This document shows positions 47,626 to 58,345 of a stretch of DNA of 64,000 nt, in pieces (the first letter of the stretch is position 1; the number at the start of each line of letters is the position of its first letter). The stretch lies in contig CM076197.1 of assembly GCA_038277395.1 (NCBI GenBank), positions 98,916,442 through 98,980,441 on the forward strand, written 5' to 3'. This stretch comes from Dryocosmus kuriphilus. Taxonomy: Eukaryota; Arthropoda; Insecta; Hymenoptera; Cynipidae. The position numbers and the translations under genes are program-made. The notes under the pieces are model-generated. The model saw only the letters and a list, made by a program, of their open reading frames with translations. It ran no database searches and was not told where the DNA came from.

Positions 47626-48003
47626 TTAGATTACATATTTTAATTACCACCTGGTTACCAATAATAGGTCACTCATTGTACCACGTGACATAAATTCTGC
47701 CGCCACTTCACATAACCTAAAATGTAAAAATCTATTATGTTGTACTGTTCCGTTGTTGAAAATGTTTTCTACTGAAAAGTTATTATTTTAAAAAATGTAA
47801 CCGATTTTCGAAAGTTTGATGCCTCAACAATTTTTTCGAGGGATCAAAATAACATTTTGTGATTTATTACAAAGTTTTAGTCTCTTTTGAGATAAAATGT
47901 CAAATAACCATGACACTACTTCGTATTTTTTAAGGTAAAAATTTTTATTTCCAAAAATTTTGTTTTTTATAATAACATTTTTAACACTATATTATAGTTT
48001 TAT

Positions 48004-48052
48004 GTAGACCTGAGGAAGATCCACAGTTTAAGGGTTGAAACGTAGTCGATTT
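48004..48052 (+). ncRNA. hammerhead-ribozyme-like motif (copy D, right)
   Basis: CTGAGGA, then a GATCC/GGGTT stem, GAAAC, loop GTA, GTC. Same position relative to the PLE 3' end as the other copies. Confidence 0.5.
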
Positions 48053-48169
48053 TTAATAAATATTGACAATTACATGAAGATGGAAATTGTGTTTTTTTCA
48101 AAATGATCGTAAGACTGAAATAATTATTTTGAAAAGTTTATGAAAAAAACTTTCAAAATCCTAATTCAA

Positions 48170-49930
48170 TCAAGTATTCCTCGTACATTCACGAAATATT
48201 CCCAAGTATTCCGTCATTATTTCTGTGTATTCTCAGATATTCTTCATATTCTCGATGTTTCTAAGTAGAACCAAATATTTCTAAATATTCCGAAGTGTTC
48301 CTCAATATTCACAGGTATTCTCAAATATTCCCTCATATTCCTATATATTCCAGGTATTCCGTGATTTGCATTCAAATATATTTCGAAATATTCCTATGTA
48401 TTCCTCTAAAATCTCTTGATCTGGTAATAACATTTGAAGCCTTGAAATCTTTCAAAATCCCCTAAATATCCTATGAAATCTTACAAAAAATATAAAACTA
48501 TTTTAAAATTTTGAACTTTGAAATCATTAAGAACCTTGTTTCTTTGAAATCCTCGTTTCCTTGAATCTTTTTAAATTTCTCAAAAAGCTTTGAAATCCTC
48601 GCATATCCCATAAAATTCCTTGATCTTCTGCAATTCTTTAACATTTTTTGAAATTTGTTTAATCGGTTAATATCCCTAGAAATACCTTGGAATTTTAAAA
48701 ATTGCTAGAAAATTCTTGAAAATCCCTTGAAATTTTCGTAAATAACTTGAAAGTTGAAATATTTTTATTTCTTCTGAAATCCCTTGAAATCTTTTTAAAA
48801 CCCTGAAAATCAATAATGTCCTTGAAAATTCGATAAAATCCTTTGAATCTTGTAAAATTCCTGTACAATTTTTGAACCTTGGATTCATTAAAAATCTTAT
48901 TTCTTTCAAATCTTTCAAATTTCCTTGAAATTTTGTTAATTGCATAAAAGCTGTGCAATCCTCAGAGATGCTACAAAATATCTTGATCCTGTGAAATCTT
49001 TTGAAATCTCCTATAAACAATTCTCCTAAAATCTTTGCAATTCTTTGAAATGATTTAGAAATCTGTAAATCTTCTGAAACTTTTTGAAATTTTTTTAATC
49101 TATTGAAATCCCTACAAATCCCTTAGAATGTTTTAAAGTCCTATAAAATTCTTTAAAATTCCTTCAAATCTTTTAAATTCCGAGAAAATTCTTTCAAACC
49201 AATTGAAATCCTTACGAATCACTTAAAATTTTCTAGAATCCCTTAAAGTCAATGATATTCTTAAAAATCTGATGAAATCCTTTAAATAATGTAAATTTTT
49301 CTTTAAAATTTTTGAACTTTGGCGACACTCAAAATCTTGCTTCTATGAAATCCTTTTACCTTCCCTTGAAATTTTTTTAATTACTTAAAAACTTTGAAAT
49401 CATCAGAGATCCTATAAATCTCTTATTCTTGTGAATTTTTTTGAAATCTCTTATAAAAACTTCCCTTAAAATCTTTGAAATTCTTTGAATATCGCTTAAA
49501 TTTTGTGGTTTTGAAATCCTTTAAAATCTTTAAGAATCTTTATATCTTCTGATATTCCCTGAGGTCTTTTCAATCCATTGTAATTCCTATAAATTCTTTA
49601 GAATTTTTTAAAATACTGCAAATTTCTTTAAAAACCCTTGGAATCTTTAAAATGCCCACGAAATTCTTTAAAATCCCTTAAATCCTTACAAATCACAGAG
49701 AATATCTTAATTTCTTCTGGGATCCCTGGAAATATTTTTAAATCCTTTAAATCAATTAATTTCCTTAAAAATCCTGTGAAGTCCTTTAAATCATGTAAAA
49801 TTCCTTTAAAATTTTTAACCTAGGAGTCATTAAAAATCATATTTCTTTGAAATCTTTCAAATATCCTTGAAGTTTTTTTAATTCTTTAAAAACTTGGAGA
49901 TCTTGAAAGATCCATTCTTCTTGAGATGTC
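48170..49930. repeat. AAATCC-family array between two PLE terminal repeats
   Basis: Begins ATCAAGTATTCCTCGTAC, which matches the reverse complement of the right end of the 37080-42017 repeat (lacking the outer CGAGGGGTCGA). It then runs through GAAATCCTTTAAAATC-type sequence with CATAAAATTCCTTGATCTT-like subunit marks near 48610, 48970 and 49400. It ends at a third PLE tail copy. Confidence 0.75.
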
Positions 49931-50366
49931 CCTTGTTGTACTATTCCGTTGTTGGAAATGTTTTCTACTGAAAAGTTATTATTTTAAAAAATTTAACCGA
50001 TTTTCGAAAATTTGATCCCTCAACAATTTTTTCGAGGGATCAAAATAACATTTTGTGATTTATTACAATGTTTTAGTCTCTTTTGAGATAAAATGTCAAA
50101 TAACCATGACACTACTTCGTATTTTTTAAGATAAAAATTTCTTATTTCCAAAAATTTTATTTTTTATAATAACATTTTTAACACTATATATTATAGTTTT
50201 ATGTAGACCTGAGGAAGACCCACAGTTTAAGGGTTGAAACGTAGTTGATTTTTAATAAATATTGACAATTACATGAAGATGGAAATTGTTTTTTTCAACA
50301 TGATCGTAAGAACGAAATAATTATTTTGAAAAGTTTATGAAGAAAACTTTCAAAATCCTAATTAAA
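49931..50366 (+). repeat. PLE terminal region, third copy
   Basis: A direct repeat of 47735-48168, starting TTGTACTATTCCGTTGTTG and ending CAAAATCCTAATT, without attached coding sequence. It includes a hammerhead-like motif. Confidence 0.82.
50203..50252 (+). ncRNA. hammerhead-ribozyme-like motif (third copy)
   Basis: CTGAGGA, a GACCC/GGGTT stem II, GAAAC, loop GTA, GTT. It has the best stem II of the set, but the cleavage-site triplet is GTT instead of GTC. Confidence 0.5.
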
Positions 50367-50737
50367 TTAAAACACGATCGAAGAAAGAAGAACTCTAATT
50401 CCTTAGATTTTGGAGTTTACCTATACGCGATGTTAATTCTCATCACGTTCAGTGATTGTTATCAACTAACTTAATTCAAGGTAGTACAAGTTTTGCGTTC
50501 GGTGAAAATAAGGAGAGCAATCTAAATAAGGAAAGAGATATATAGAATATCAGCCAATAATATTTGCATGAATGACTTATAGAGACAATTCAATTGTATG
50601 TAATAGAAAGTTAAGTAAATAAATTTTATGATGTTTTTATATAAGTTGTCAAGTTTCTCAGTATCCGAAATTTTGTTTAAAGTGTTAGGAAATTCTTTAT
50701 TAATATGTATCATTTCTGCTATAAGTCTTTTGTTTAA
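50367..50737. other. unassigned spacer
   Basis: A+T-rich, with no recognised feature; a 63-codon frame at 50522-50713 is considered chance. Confidence 0.35.
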
Positions 50738-51512
50738 ATTTTTAGATTCTCATCAGAGAAGGTATTAGATTTATGCAAAATTTGACTTTCGCAGATTTCA
50801 TGAAATCTCCACGTTTTGAGACCTCCTGAATCCGAAAAAAACGGTTTTTACGGCGGTGTCTGTTGTCGTTGTCGTCAGAGCCTGTTCCCACGATAACTTT
50901 CGAAGGACTAATCGGATTGGAGTGCGCTTTGGTACACTTCTTTAAGGGATAAAAAGAAAGGACCAGTTCGTTAACCAGTGGTTTTTGACTAACGATTATG
51001 GTCTTATCCATCAAAAACGATTTTCACAAAATCAAAAAATCCATTTTCCGGCTAAACTATGAGAGATACAAAAAAAATATAAGAAAGTAAAATTGTTGAC
51101 CTCAAAAAAATCTACAAATTTTGTCTTAACCGTTTTTTGATAAAATGAACGGTTCTTGATTTAATCAAGAAAACGCTATTTTAAATTATAAAACTCTGGT
51201 TTCCCGCCAAAATATTCAAGATACAAAAAAATAGTAAAAAACAAAGTTGTTCAGTTTAAAAAGATCTACAAATTTTGTTTTAATAGATAAAACGTTATTA
51301 AAAATAAAAAATTTCAAATTTCCCGCCAAACTATGGAAGATACGGAAAAATAATAATAACCGAAGTTGTTCGCCTCAAAAAGATCTACAAATTTTCTCTC
51401 TATCATTTTTTTGAGCAGATGCGTAGTTTTTGAGTTATTCGTGAAATATGTTATGAAATATAAAGAAAACCACTTTTCAGCAAAACTGTGCAAGATATGA
51501 GAAAATATTAAC
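50738..51512 (-). repeat. second copy of the 8-kb dispersed repeat
   Basis: An inverted relative of 8137-9033. Both end with the translated pattern INLIPSLMRI, share the MDKTI..QK.LVNE frame, and have about 150-bp units marked by AAGATCTACAAATTTTG and CCCGCCAAA words (near 51040, 51200, 51330, 51480). This copy lacks the G+C-rich block and abuts PLE copy E. The conserved short frame across two copies is notable, but the repeat shows no start/stop or splice conservation. Confidence 0.75.
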
Positions 51513-52700
51513 AAGCGAGATAACAGTTAAATCGTCATGCTTAATATTATTTCTATGTTCATTAATCCTTTTAGATAGATTCCTCTTCGTTTGTCCTACA
51601 TAGCATTTATTACAGTTTAAACATTTAATTTTGGAAACCACATTAATCTCATCACCAACATTCATTTTGTCTTTGCCAGTTTTTATATTAGTGGATAAAT
51701 TGTCTTTGACACTCTCAACTACATCGACATTGTATTTTTTTAAAATTCTAACTAGTTGATCATTCAATCCCTCCACAAAGGGTAAACAAATAGTTCTACT
51801 TTTATCTATTGTTATTTTATTATCAGAAAAATCTTTATTTAGTTTCTTCGATTGTGTAAAATGTATTCGTTTTTTAATATATTTTTGTGTAAATTTAGTG
51901 GGGTAATTATTTTCTTTGAGAACATCAATAATAAGTTTTAAATTTTTATTGTGGAAACGTTGATCTGAAAACAATAATACTTTGTCGACTAAATTATAAA
52001 TCGTAATAATTTTGAATTTTTTTGGGTGGTTAGAAAAGTAATTAATGTAACGTCCAGAAAAAGTAGGTTTGTGATATCAATTATTGAGTAACTGATTACT
52101 ATTTCTTATAACGGTAACATCTAAGAAATTCAATTTATTGTCTTTCTCAATTTCAATGGTAAATTCAAGTCTATTATGATAATTATTAAAAATCTGTAAA
52201 ATTCTTCCAATTTTTAATATAGGAATAATCGTAAATATATCATCCACATATCTTTTGTAAATGATTGGTTCGAATTCTAATTTGTTTGAACAATAATTTC
52301 CCAGATCAACCATTACCATATCAGAGATAATAGGTGATAAAGGTGAACCCATGGGAGTGCCAAAGTTTTGTACAAAGAATTGATTACCAAAGGTAAAGGT
52401 AGTAGATTCTAAGACTTTGATAGCTCTAAAGAAGCTGTCTTTTGTTAAATTTAATTTATCTTTAATGAGATCCCATCTATTGTCTAAGCTTTTAAGTACG
52501 AGTTCAATTGGAATGTTGGTGAATAGAGATTTCACATCCAATGAGATCAACTTATGATCATGTGGAATATTTAATTGCTTAGTATTGTCGACTAAATCCT
52601 TACTATCCTTAACATATAAAATAGGTTTAGGAATGTTATTTAAAATAAATTTTAACCAATTAGATAGGTTGTAAAGCGGACTATCAATGGTAGATACGTT
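51512..52700 (-). pseudogene. Penelope-like RT and GIY-YIG (copy E), one nonsense codon
   Basis: Open from about 52700 (truncated upstream, NVSTIDSPLYNLSNW) through ISLDVKSLFTNIP (motif A), FGTPMGSPLSPI, RYVDDIF (catalytic box) and NKLNFLDVTV. A single TGA at 52077-52079 stands where the family has Trp. It then continues through FSGRYINYFSNHP, the LPFVEGLNDQLVRILKKYN linker and the endonuclease start KCLNCNKCYVGQTKRNLSKR to about 51512, where it is cut by the neighbouring repeat. It belongs to a different PLE lineage from copies A, B, D and F, judged by the CYVGQT motif. Confidence 0.87.
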
Positions 52701-52747
52701 GTTGAGTTACGGTTAAAATTTTATAAGTCCAAGTATTTACATTTTTT

Positions 52748-53075
52748 TACACACTCTATTTTGAGGTTTAGATAGTTCAGAATTATCAAAAGTACATTTT
52801 TGGCAGAAATTTGATGACACTTTTTTGGAAGTTGAACTCTGAAAATGTGGATATTCTACGAGAGCCCTCATGGAGCTCCCATGTCGTTTGTCCTTGCGGA
52901 TGATCGGTTTAATTTGCTGAGTACAAAAGGGTGAATTTTTTTGACACTATAAATTTTGAAGTTTAATTAGATCAGAGTTATCAAAAGTGCATTTTTGTCA
53001 AAAATAGGTCGACACTTTTTTGGAAATAGAACTCTGAATACATGGATATTCCACGAAAGCCCGCGCGGAGAGCCC
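52748..53075. repeat. two tandem units of about 195 bp
   Basis: 52748-52880 and 52945-53075 share TTATCAAAAGT, GACACTTTTTTGGAA and GGATATTC words in the same order. Each ends near a G+C-rich AGCCC/GAGCTCCC word. They lie just left of the SAM-gene element. Confidence 0.65.
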
Positions 53076-56000
53076 TACACGGAAAAAAATGAATACTCAA
53101 TGGTTATGTCTGGATATTATGACTGAGTATCTTTGCGACTTAAGTATAGGACAGCTATCTAGAGACTCCAATTAGGTATCTGCATATTATCAAAAAGAGA
53201 TACTCAAAATGAATATCCAAGATATTAGGCGTGAGTATCTTAGATACTAAATACGAATATCATATCGTGTTACCCTACAGTAGCTGAAATACTTTACCTG
53301 AGTATCTGTGATAGTCAAAATTTTTTTTTAATTTTTCAGGAAAATCAACAATAATTAAAATAATTTATGAATAAACAATAATACAAAATGCGAATTCAAT
53401 ATTTCACGGAAATGAGAAAATTCTCAGAATGAATTACTTATTTTAAAATAAAAAACAAGTATATATATATAGAAAAGTACATAAAAATAAGGATTGTCAA
53501 GTGAAAATCGAAATTTTCCATTAAAAAATATAGAGTTTATTAAACATCACTCTCAGTAACGACATAAGTATTGGTGTCACAATGTTTGTACATAAGTACT
53601 GGTCGATAATTTTGCAGATCAGGCTGATTTATAAAAACAATTTTTGATGTTTTAATAACGCGATACGCAAAAAAGTGTTCGTAAAATGACACAGTTTTGT
53701 ATTCAAAGCAACAAAACGACACTTCATTATCAACACAAGAAATTAAAATCTCTTTAACTTTTGGGAAAGTGGGATACTCTTCGTTTTCCTAATTAATAAT
53801 TATAGTAAATTCATTTCTATACATTGTGTTCAACACTGTGACAAACTCAGCCGTGCAAAAATTATCAAATATATAATTTGTGTGATTGATCATAAGGTTG
53901 CATGTTTCCTCACTTAACTCTTTTAAAATCCCACTGGAAAATCCATGATCAAAGCCCCGGCTCAAAAGTAGTCTGTTAGATAACATTAATTTTTTTTTAA
54001 TAGCTAATGTCTTGCAAATTTTGACCCTTATTGCAACAGAATTTGAAGTTAATACTTCTTAAAAAAATATTACATGAACATGTAAAATGAAAGCTTCAAC
54101 TAATTCTTGATTTGAAGGTCTGAAGTTCGTTTTCTTTTTCGTATTTCGCAAAGTTTCGGGGTTAAACAATATCGGAAAAAATACTTCAGCACATATTCAT
54201 CTGTAAGTAAAAATCGGAGTAATACTAAAAGAGAAAATGAAATTATAATTAATCAGGGTAATTGTAAATGTGTGTAAATCTGTACCATGTGGATTTTCAA
54301 GCAAATCTTCGGGAAGCTGATTTCTTTTGATGCCAATCCTTATGATAGCACGTGATAAGTATTCCCAGGCAGTATATAAACAATCTTTCTATTTTTCATA
54401 TCTATCATTCAAGTCTTGTAGCAGTAATTCATACCCGCATTGAATGCGCAGAATGGGGAAGAGATTAATGTACTGAAATATCGAGTGAGGTTCCAGAAAA
54501 GCTGCCCGCTCTCGTTTACATAACCTCCAATTATTTCTTTGCTCTTCAAGTGTGCCTACGTTATTTTTCAAATATTGGTACGCTCTTAAACGTTCTTGTT
54601 CTATACCGTCATTCGCTTCAGATTCAGATAATGCTGGAATAGATATGAATTTTTTTAAATCAATTTATAGTATATTAGAAACCTTTTTGATAAAATACTT
54701 GTTCATAAATTTTCGCCGAATACTTACTGTACTTGATATTTGCATTATCAGATTTACTGAAGCTTTTACATTCTTATAACGACTCCATAACTTGCCTTTA
54801 TTATAAGTTCTAGGAGTGCTTTTGGTTTTTAGAGTTCCTGGTGTAAAGTATACGCTAAGTCGTTCATTAGGATAAGCAAGAACAATTTCTTCTGCAGCCT
54901 TTACGAAAATTTCTTTCCTGATTCTGTAAAAATATTAAGTTTACTAAACGTTTAATTTATTAAAACAATAATTTTGTGTATTCAAAACTTAAATGTGATT
55001 TATCGAATACTTTTGAAACAAGTGGTCCACAACTAATCTCGCTAACTCTTTGCGGGATTTTGAATTCAAGTCCTCTCCAGAATTCATTACAATTCTTCCG
55101 GGAATACTGGTTTCAATAAATGCTTTTAAACCCTAAAATAAATAGTACGAGCAAAATTACAATTTGAAGCATATAACTACAATATCAATCAGCTTTGGAA
55201 TTTGATCACTATATTTTTCTTATCAAAAAGCAAAACTCTGTAAAAAAAAGTTCATTTAGTAACTCAACCTACATTTTCAAATATTAAATGATTAGGATTT
55301 TCCTGAAGATTTGCTACTCTCAAATTATTTTCGAGGATTACATTTCCATTTCGTTCAGCTGTAGCTGGAACTAACTTTATTCTTTTTGGCGCCGGTGAAA
55401 ATTCGCTGTTCGATATAAGATTGGAGGATGCTACACCTAACGTACCAGATTCATTTACGATTTCCTCTGTCCCTATACGAGTAAAAAAAGTAATTAAAAA
55501 CGTACTATTCTATAAAGTACATTTTTAGATATGAAATTTTATGTTACGTTTAGAATCTTCTGTACGATTGATCGAATCTGTTGAATTTTTTGTAGTTACG
55601 TTTGGCAGAGCATTATCTCTTCCTTCTGTATTCTCAGATTGCAGTTCTATCGATTCAGTAACATCAAGCTGTAGCTTTAAAGAAATTTAATTATTTTAGT
55701 AAAACCCACAGATTTCCTTATGACATAATTAAGTTCAAGATCTTTAAAAGTTTAAAATTACACAGTCTTTGATTTAAAAAAATATATATTTATACACAAC
55801 ATAATATGTAATTATTAGAATATTTTCTGTTTAGACTCGCACTACTGAAAGGAAGAAAAAATAAAAAATGAAAATTGTACCGATTGAATTAATTTGAAAT
55901 AATTCTTTTCGAATTTCAGCATTGGCCTTAAATCCGGAATTATTTCCTTAATATCGTCTTTGGTTAGCAGGTAAAAAGATTCCTCGTTGAATTCGTTATC

Positions 56001-56752
56001 TGTAATTTTAAATCTAATTCTAATACGATGCAGATTTTAAAATCATAATAAAATTTAATCACAGTAAACAACTGATTATTGTACGAATAGAAATTTATGA
56101 AAACGAGATATTTATAGAAATATCATTACGTCAGAAATGGATGGTCGATATGATGTCGAATTTTGTCGATCTTGGCGACAAAAAACCGTCGAATCGAGGA
56201 AAATATTCACGATTCTTAACGACGTTCTTTTGACTTCGTATCGACCATATACCTTTCTGACTGGGATACACACCTTGGAATCTTTTTATTATCGAGTCTC
56301 CACAATTTCACCTACTAAGAAGTTGCAGATATCCATGAGTAGCCTGCTCCATTTTTCTGCACAAAAGATTATGTTAGGTTAGTTTATGTTCGTTTTCATA
56401 TTTCATGCTTTTATTAAATTTTGCTCAATGAATTTAGAGTGTACTTTTTATACATTTACATAATAAATAAGAAGCTATATATAGTTACTCAAGCAGATTG
56501 CGAGTTTCACTCGAAATTTCACTAAACGAACACAATTTGACGCCGCGTCGGTAACCAGTGGCGCCTCGATTTGTACATATGCGCATGCGCGCAATAAAAT
56601 GAGTATATATTGCGGTTGAATATACAAATTGGAATATCCTAAACGACAACATCTTCTATTCTTTGTAGATACTATGTGGTAACATCTAGATATTGTACCA
56701 CAGTATCTTGCATTTGACTATCTACATTTGAATATCCATTTTTCTCAGTGTA
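53076..56752. mobile_element. TIR element carrying a multi-exon SAM-like gene
   Basis: Left end TACACGGAAAAAAATGAATA, right end the complement of TACACTGAGAAAAATGGATA (17 of 20 matching). Subterminal words of the GAATATC/GAGTATC and AGATACT type crowd both ends (53095-53310, 56620-56740). One degraded seven-exon gene occupies 53540-55999 on the minus strand. No DDE transposase was found, and no clear target duplication. Confidence 0.6.
53540..55999 (-). pseudogene. multi-exon element gene with SAM-like N-terminal segment
   Basis: Seven exons can be traced on the minus strand: 55999-55881, 55668-55548, 55472-55273, 55132-55011, 54923-54733, 54633-54286 and 54200-53540. The first six join with GT-AG boundaries and matching phases. 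Exon 1 gives SFYLLTKDDIKEIIPDLRPM, the shape of the second half of a SAM domain; the first half is not found. Exons 2-3 are polar linker. Exons 4-5 give SRKELARLVVDHLFQ and FVKAAEEIVLAYPNERLSVY. Exon 6 gives EEQRNNWRLCKRERAAFLEP. Exon 7 gives ILFNPETLRNTKK and an EYPTFPKVKEIL to TVSFYEHFFAYRV block, ending at 53540. Breaks: TAG near 54387, TAA near 54065, TAG near 53785, and a 1-bp shift near 54182. I recall similar uncharacterised repetitive insect proteins; the function is unknown. Confidence 0.65.
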
Positions 56753-57124
56753 CTGGTTGCCCTCATGCATCAGTTTACAAAAATTAGACGATGTCTTTGT
56801 TGTAATAAATTTTCTTTGTAAAATAGTAACAATATTTTATCTAAATGTGCAGTTATTGAAAAGAAAGGTAAATTCGACAAATTTCGAAGTGCGTGTGCGG
56901 ACTGCCTGCCTGAAAAAAACGTATAAATATGAGTTAAATTGGTCAAGGAGAAAAGCGCAAATCTGTTAAGGTGGTGGTTATGGAGTTCAAATCCTAGTCA
57001 AGGCGGTAATTTTTTATTTTTGTGATTTTACATTTTTTATATATTAACAATACGTACATGTTTATTTGAAAATGTTTAAAAATGATGTGGAGACAATTAC
57101 TAAATGGATTTGTTTAAATTAAAA
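56753..57124. other. unassigned spacer
   Basis: Right flank of the SAM-gene element. It contains one CCCTCATGCAT word like the neighbouring G+C-rich block; nothing else recognised. Confidence 0.3.
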
Positions 57125-57302
57125 ATCCACGGTCGGGGCAACTGCAACGGGCCCATGAGGGGCCCTCGTGGACAAACATAAGAGATAACTATGAGGGTAG
57201 CCCATGTTGGACCCTTATGGAGTAGCATGTCGATTCCATGAGGCGTCACGCGTGGATTGCCCTCATGGGCCCCTCATGGCATGAGGGCAATCCACGCGGG
57301 TT
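57125..57302. repeat. G+C-rich MITE-like block with inverted words
   Basis: About 180 bp of G+C-rich sequence in A+T-rich surroundings. GGGCCCATGAGGGGCCC near the left is matched by GGGCCCCTCATG near the right, and CATGAGGG/CCCTCATG occurs repeatedly in both orientations. No coding content. Confidence 0.5.
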
Positions 57303-57650
57303 TTAATTTAATAATATTAAAATATAAAGCAGGATGGCTATGATTTTAATTTGTAATTGTACAATTTTCTCCCTTCAAATTAATTTAAATGGGTTAAAAT
57401 TGTATGAAAAATGTATTTGTTCATTTTTTTATTCTTTGAATTCTTATTTAGAATTTGTTAAATTTTCGAAATATAGAAGCGGAATTCATTTATGTCAAAA
57501 TCCTTCCAATTTTATATTCATGAAATTGCATGCTACAATTTTGACTCCTGCGCTTTTATATAATTTACACATTCAAAAAATACTTAAGTTTGAATTCTTA
57601 ATTGAAATGACTGGAGTCATAAAGAATATGGTAAAATTTTAATTAAAAAT
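57303..57650. other. unassigned A+T-rich DNA
   Basis: A 102-codon frame at 57334-57642 has no recognisable domain and lies in very A+T-rich DNA; I do not support it as a gene. Confidence 0.35.
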
Positions 57651-57654
57651 TGAC

Positions 57655-58345
57655 GATTTGAAAAGATCTAATTCTTAATTTTTAATTTTTTTGAATTTCA
57701 TTTAAAAAGTTTTTAATTCTTCAAAAACTTTGAAATAAAAAGAGACCATGTAAAACCTCTTGATCTTGTGAAATCCTTTGACATCTCTTGTAAAATATTC
57801 CCTCAAAATCATTGAAATTCTTTAAGTATCAATTAAGTTTTGTGGTTTTGAAATCCTTTAAAAACTTTAGAAACCTTTAAATCTTCTGAATTTTTTTGAA
57901 GTCTGTTTAATCTGTTGAAGATCCTAGAAATTCCTTAGAATCCTTTAAAATCCTGAAAAAATTCTTTAAAATCCCTTGAAATCTTTCAAATTCCTACAAA
58001 ATTCTTTGAAATCTCTCGACATCCTTACAAATCCCTTGACCTCGTGAAATATTTTGAAATATCATGTAAAAAAATCCCCTAAAATATTTGAGTTTCTTCG
58101 AAATTCCGTCAAGTTTTGTGAAATACTTGGAAGTCCCTTAAAATCTTTTAAAGTCTTTTAAAATCTTTAAATATTTTGAAATTCCCTCATATTCCAAATA
58201 CCCTTTGTATTCTCAGGTAATCTGAAGTATTCCCAAGTATTCTCAAGTGTTCCGAAATATTCTTTAAGATGAATTATTTAATTATTTATTATTATTTAAA
58301 ATTAATTCGTATACCCAGACTGAGAGTGGTAGACTCATCAATTCG
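57655..58345. repeat. AAATCC-family array, short copy
   Basis: GAAATCCTTTAAAA-type sequence with a CATGTAAAACCTCTTGATCTT subunit mark near 57745 and a terminal part (GTATTCTCAAGTGTTCC, then CGTATACCCAGACTGAGAGT) that matches the terminus of the family at 29880-29905. About 690 bp, truncated on the left. Confidence 0.7.

Larger units (their letters stand above)
46050..48168. repeat. inverted pair of PLE 3' ends
   Basis: Arms of about 46050-46956 and 47355-48168 are inverted copies of the same PLE 3' region (endonuclease C-terminus, untranslated region, hammerhead-like motif, and a tail with ATCGTAAGAC). The left half is continuous with the RT C-terminal linker at 47029-47304; the right half starts abruptly at CAGGTAGAAGAC. 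Confidence 0.85.

Noticed and set aside
48170..49930. Telomere- or centromere-specific satellite
   Set aside because: The array is dispersed at five places in 64 kb, has element-like ends in one copy and contains no telomere repeat such as TTAGG runs.
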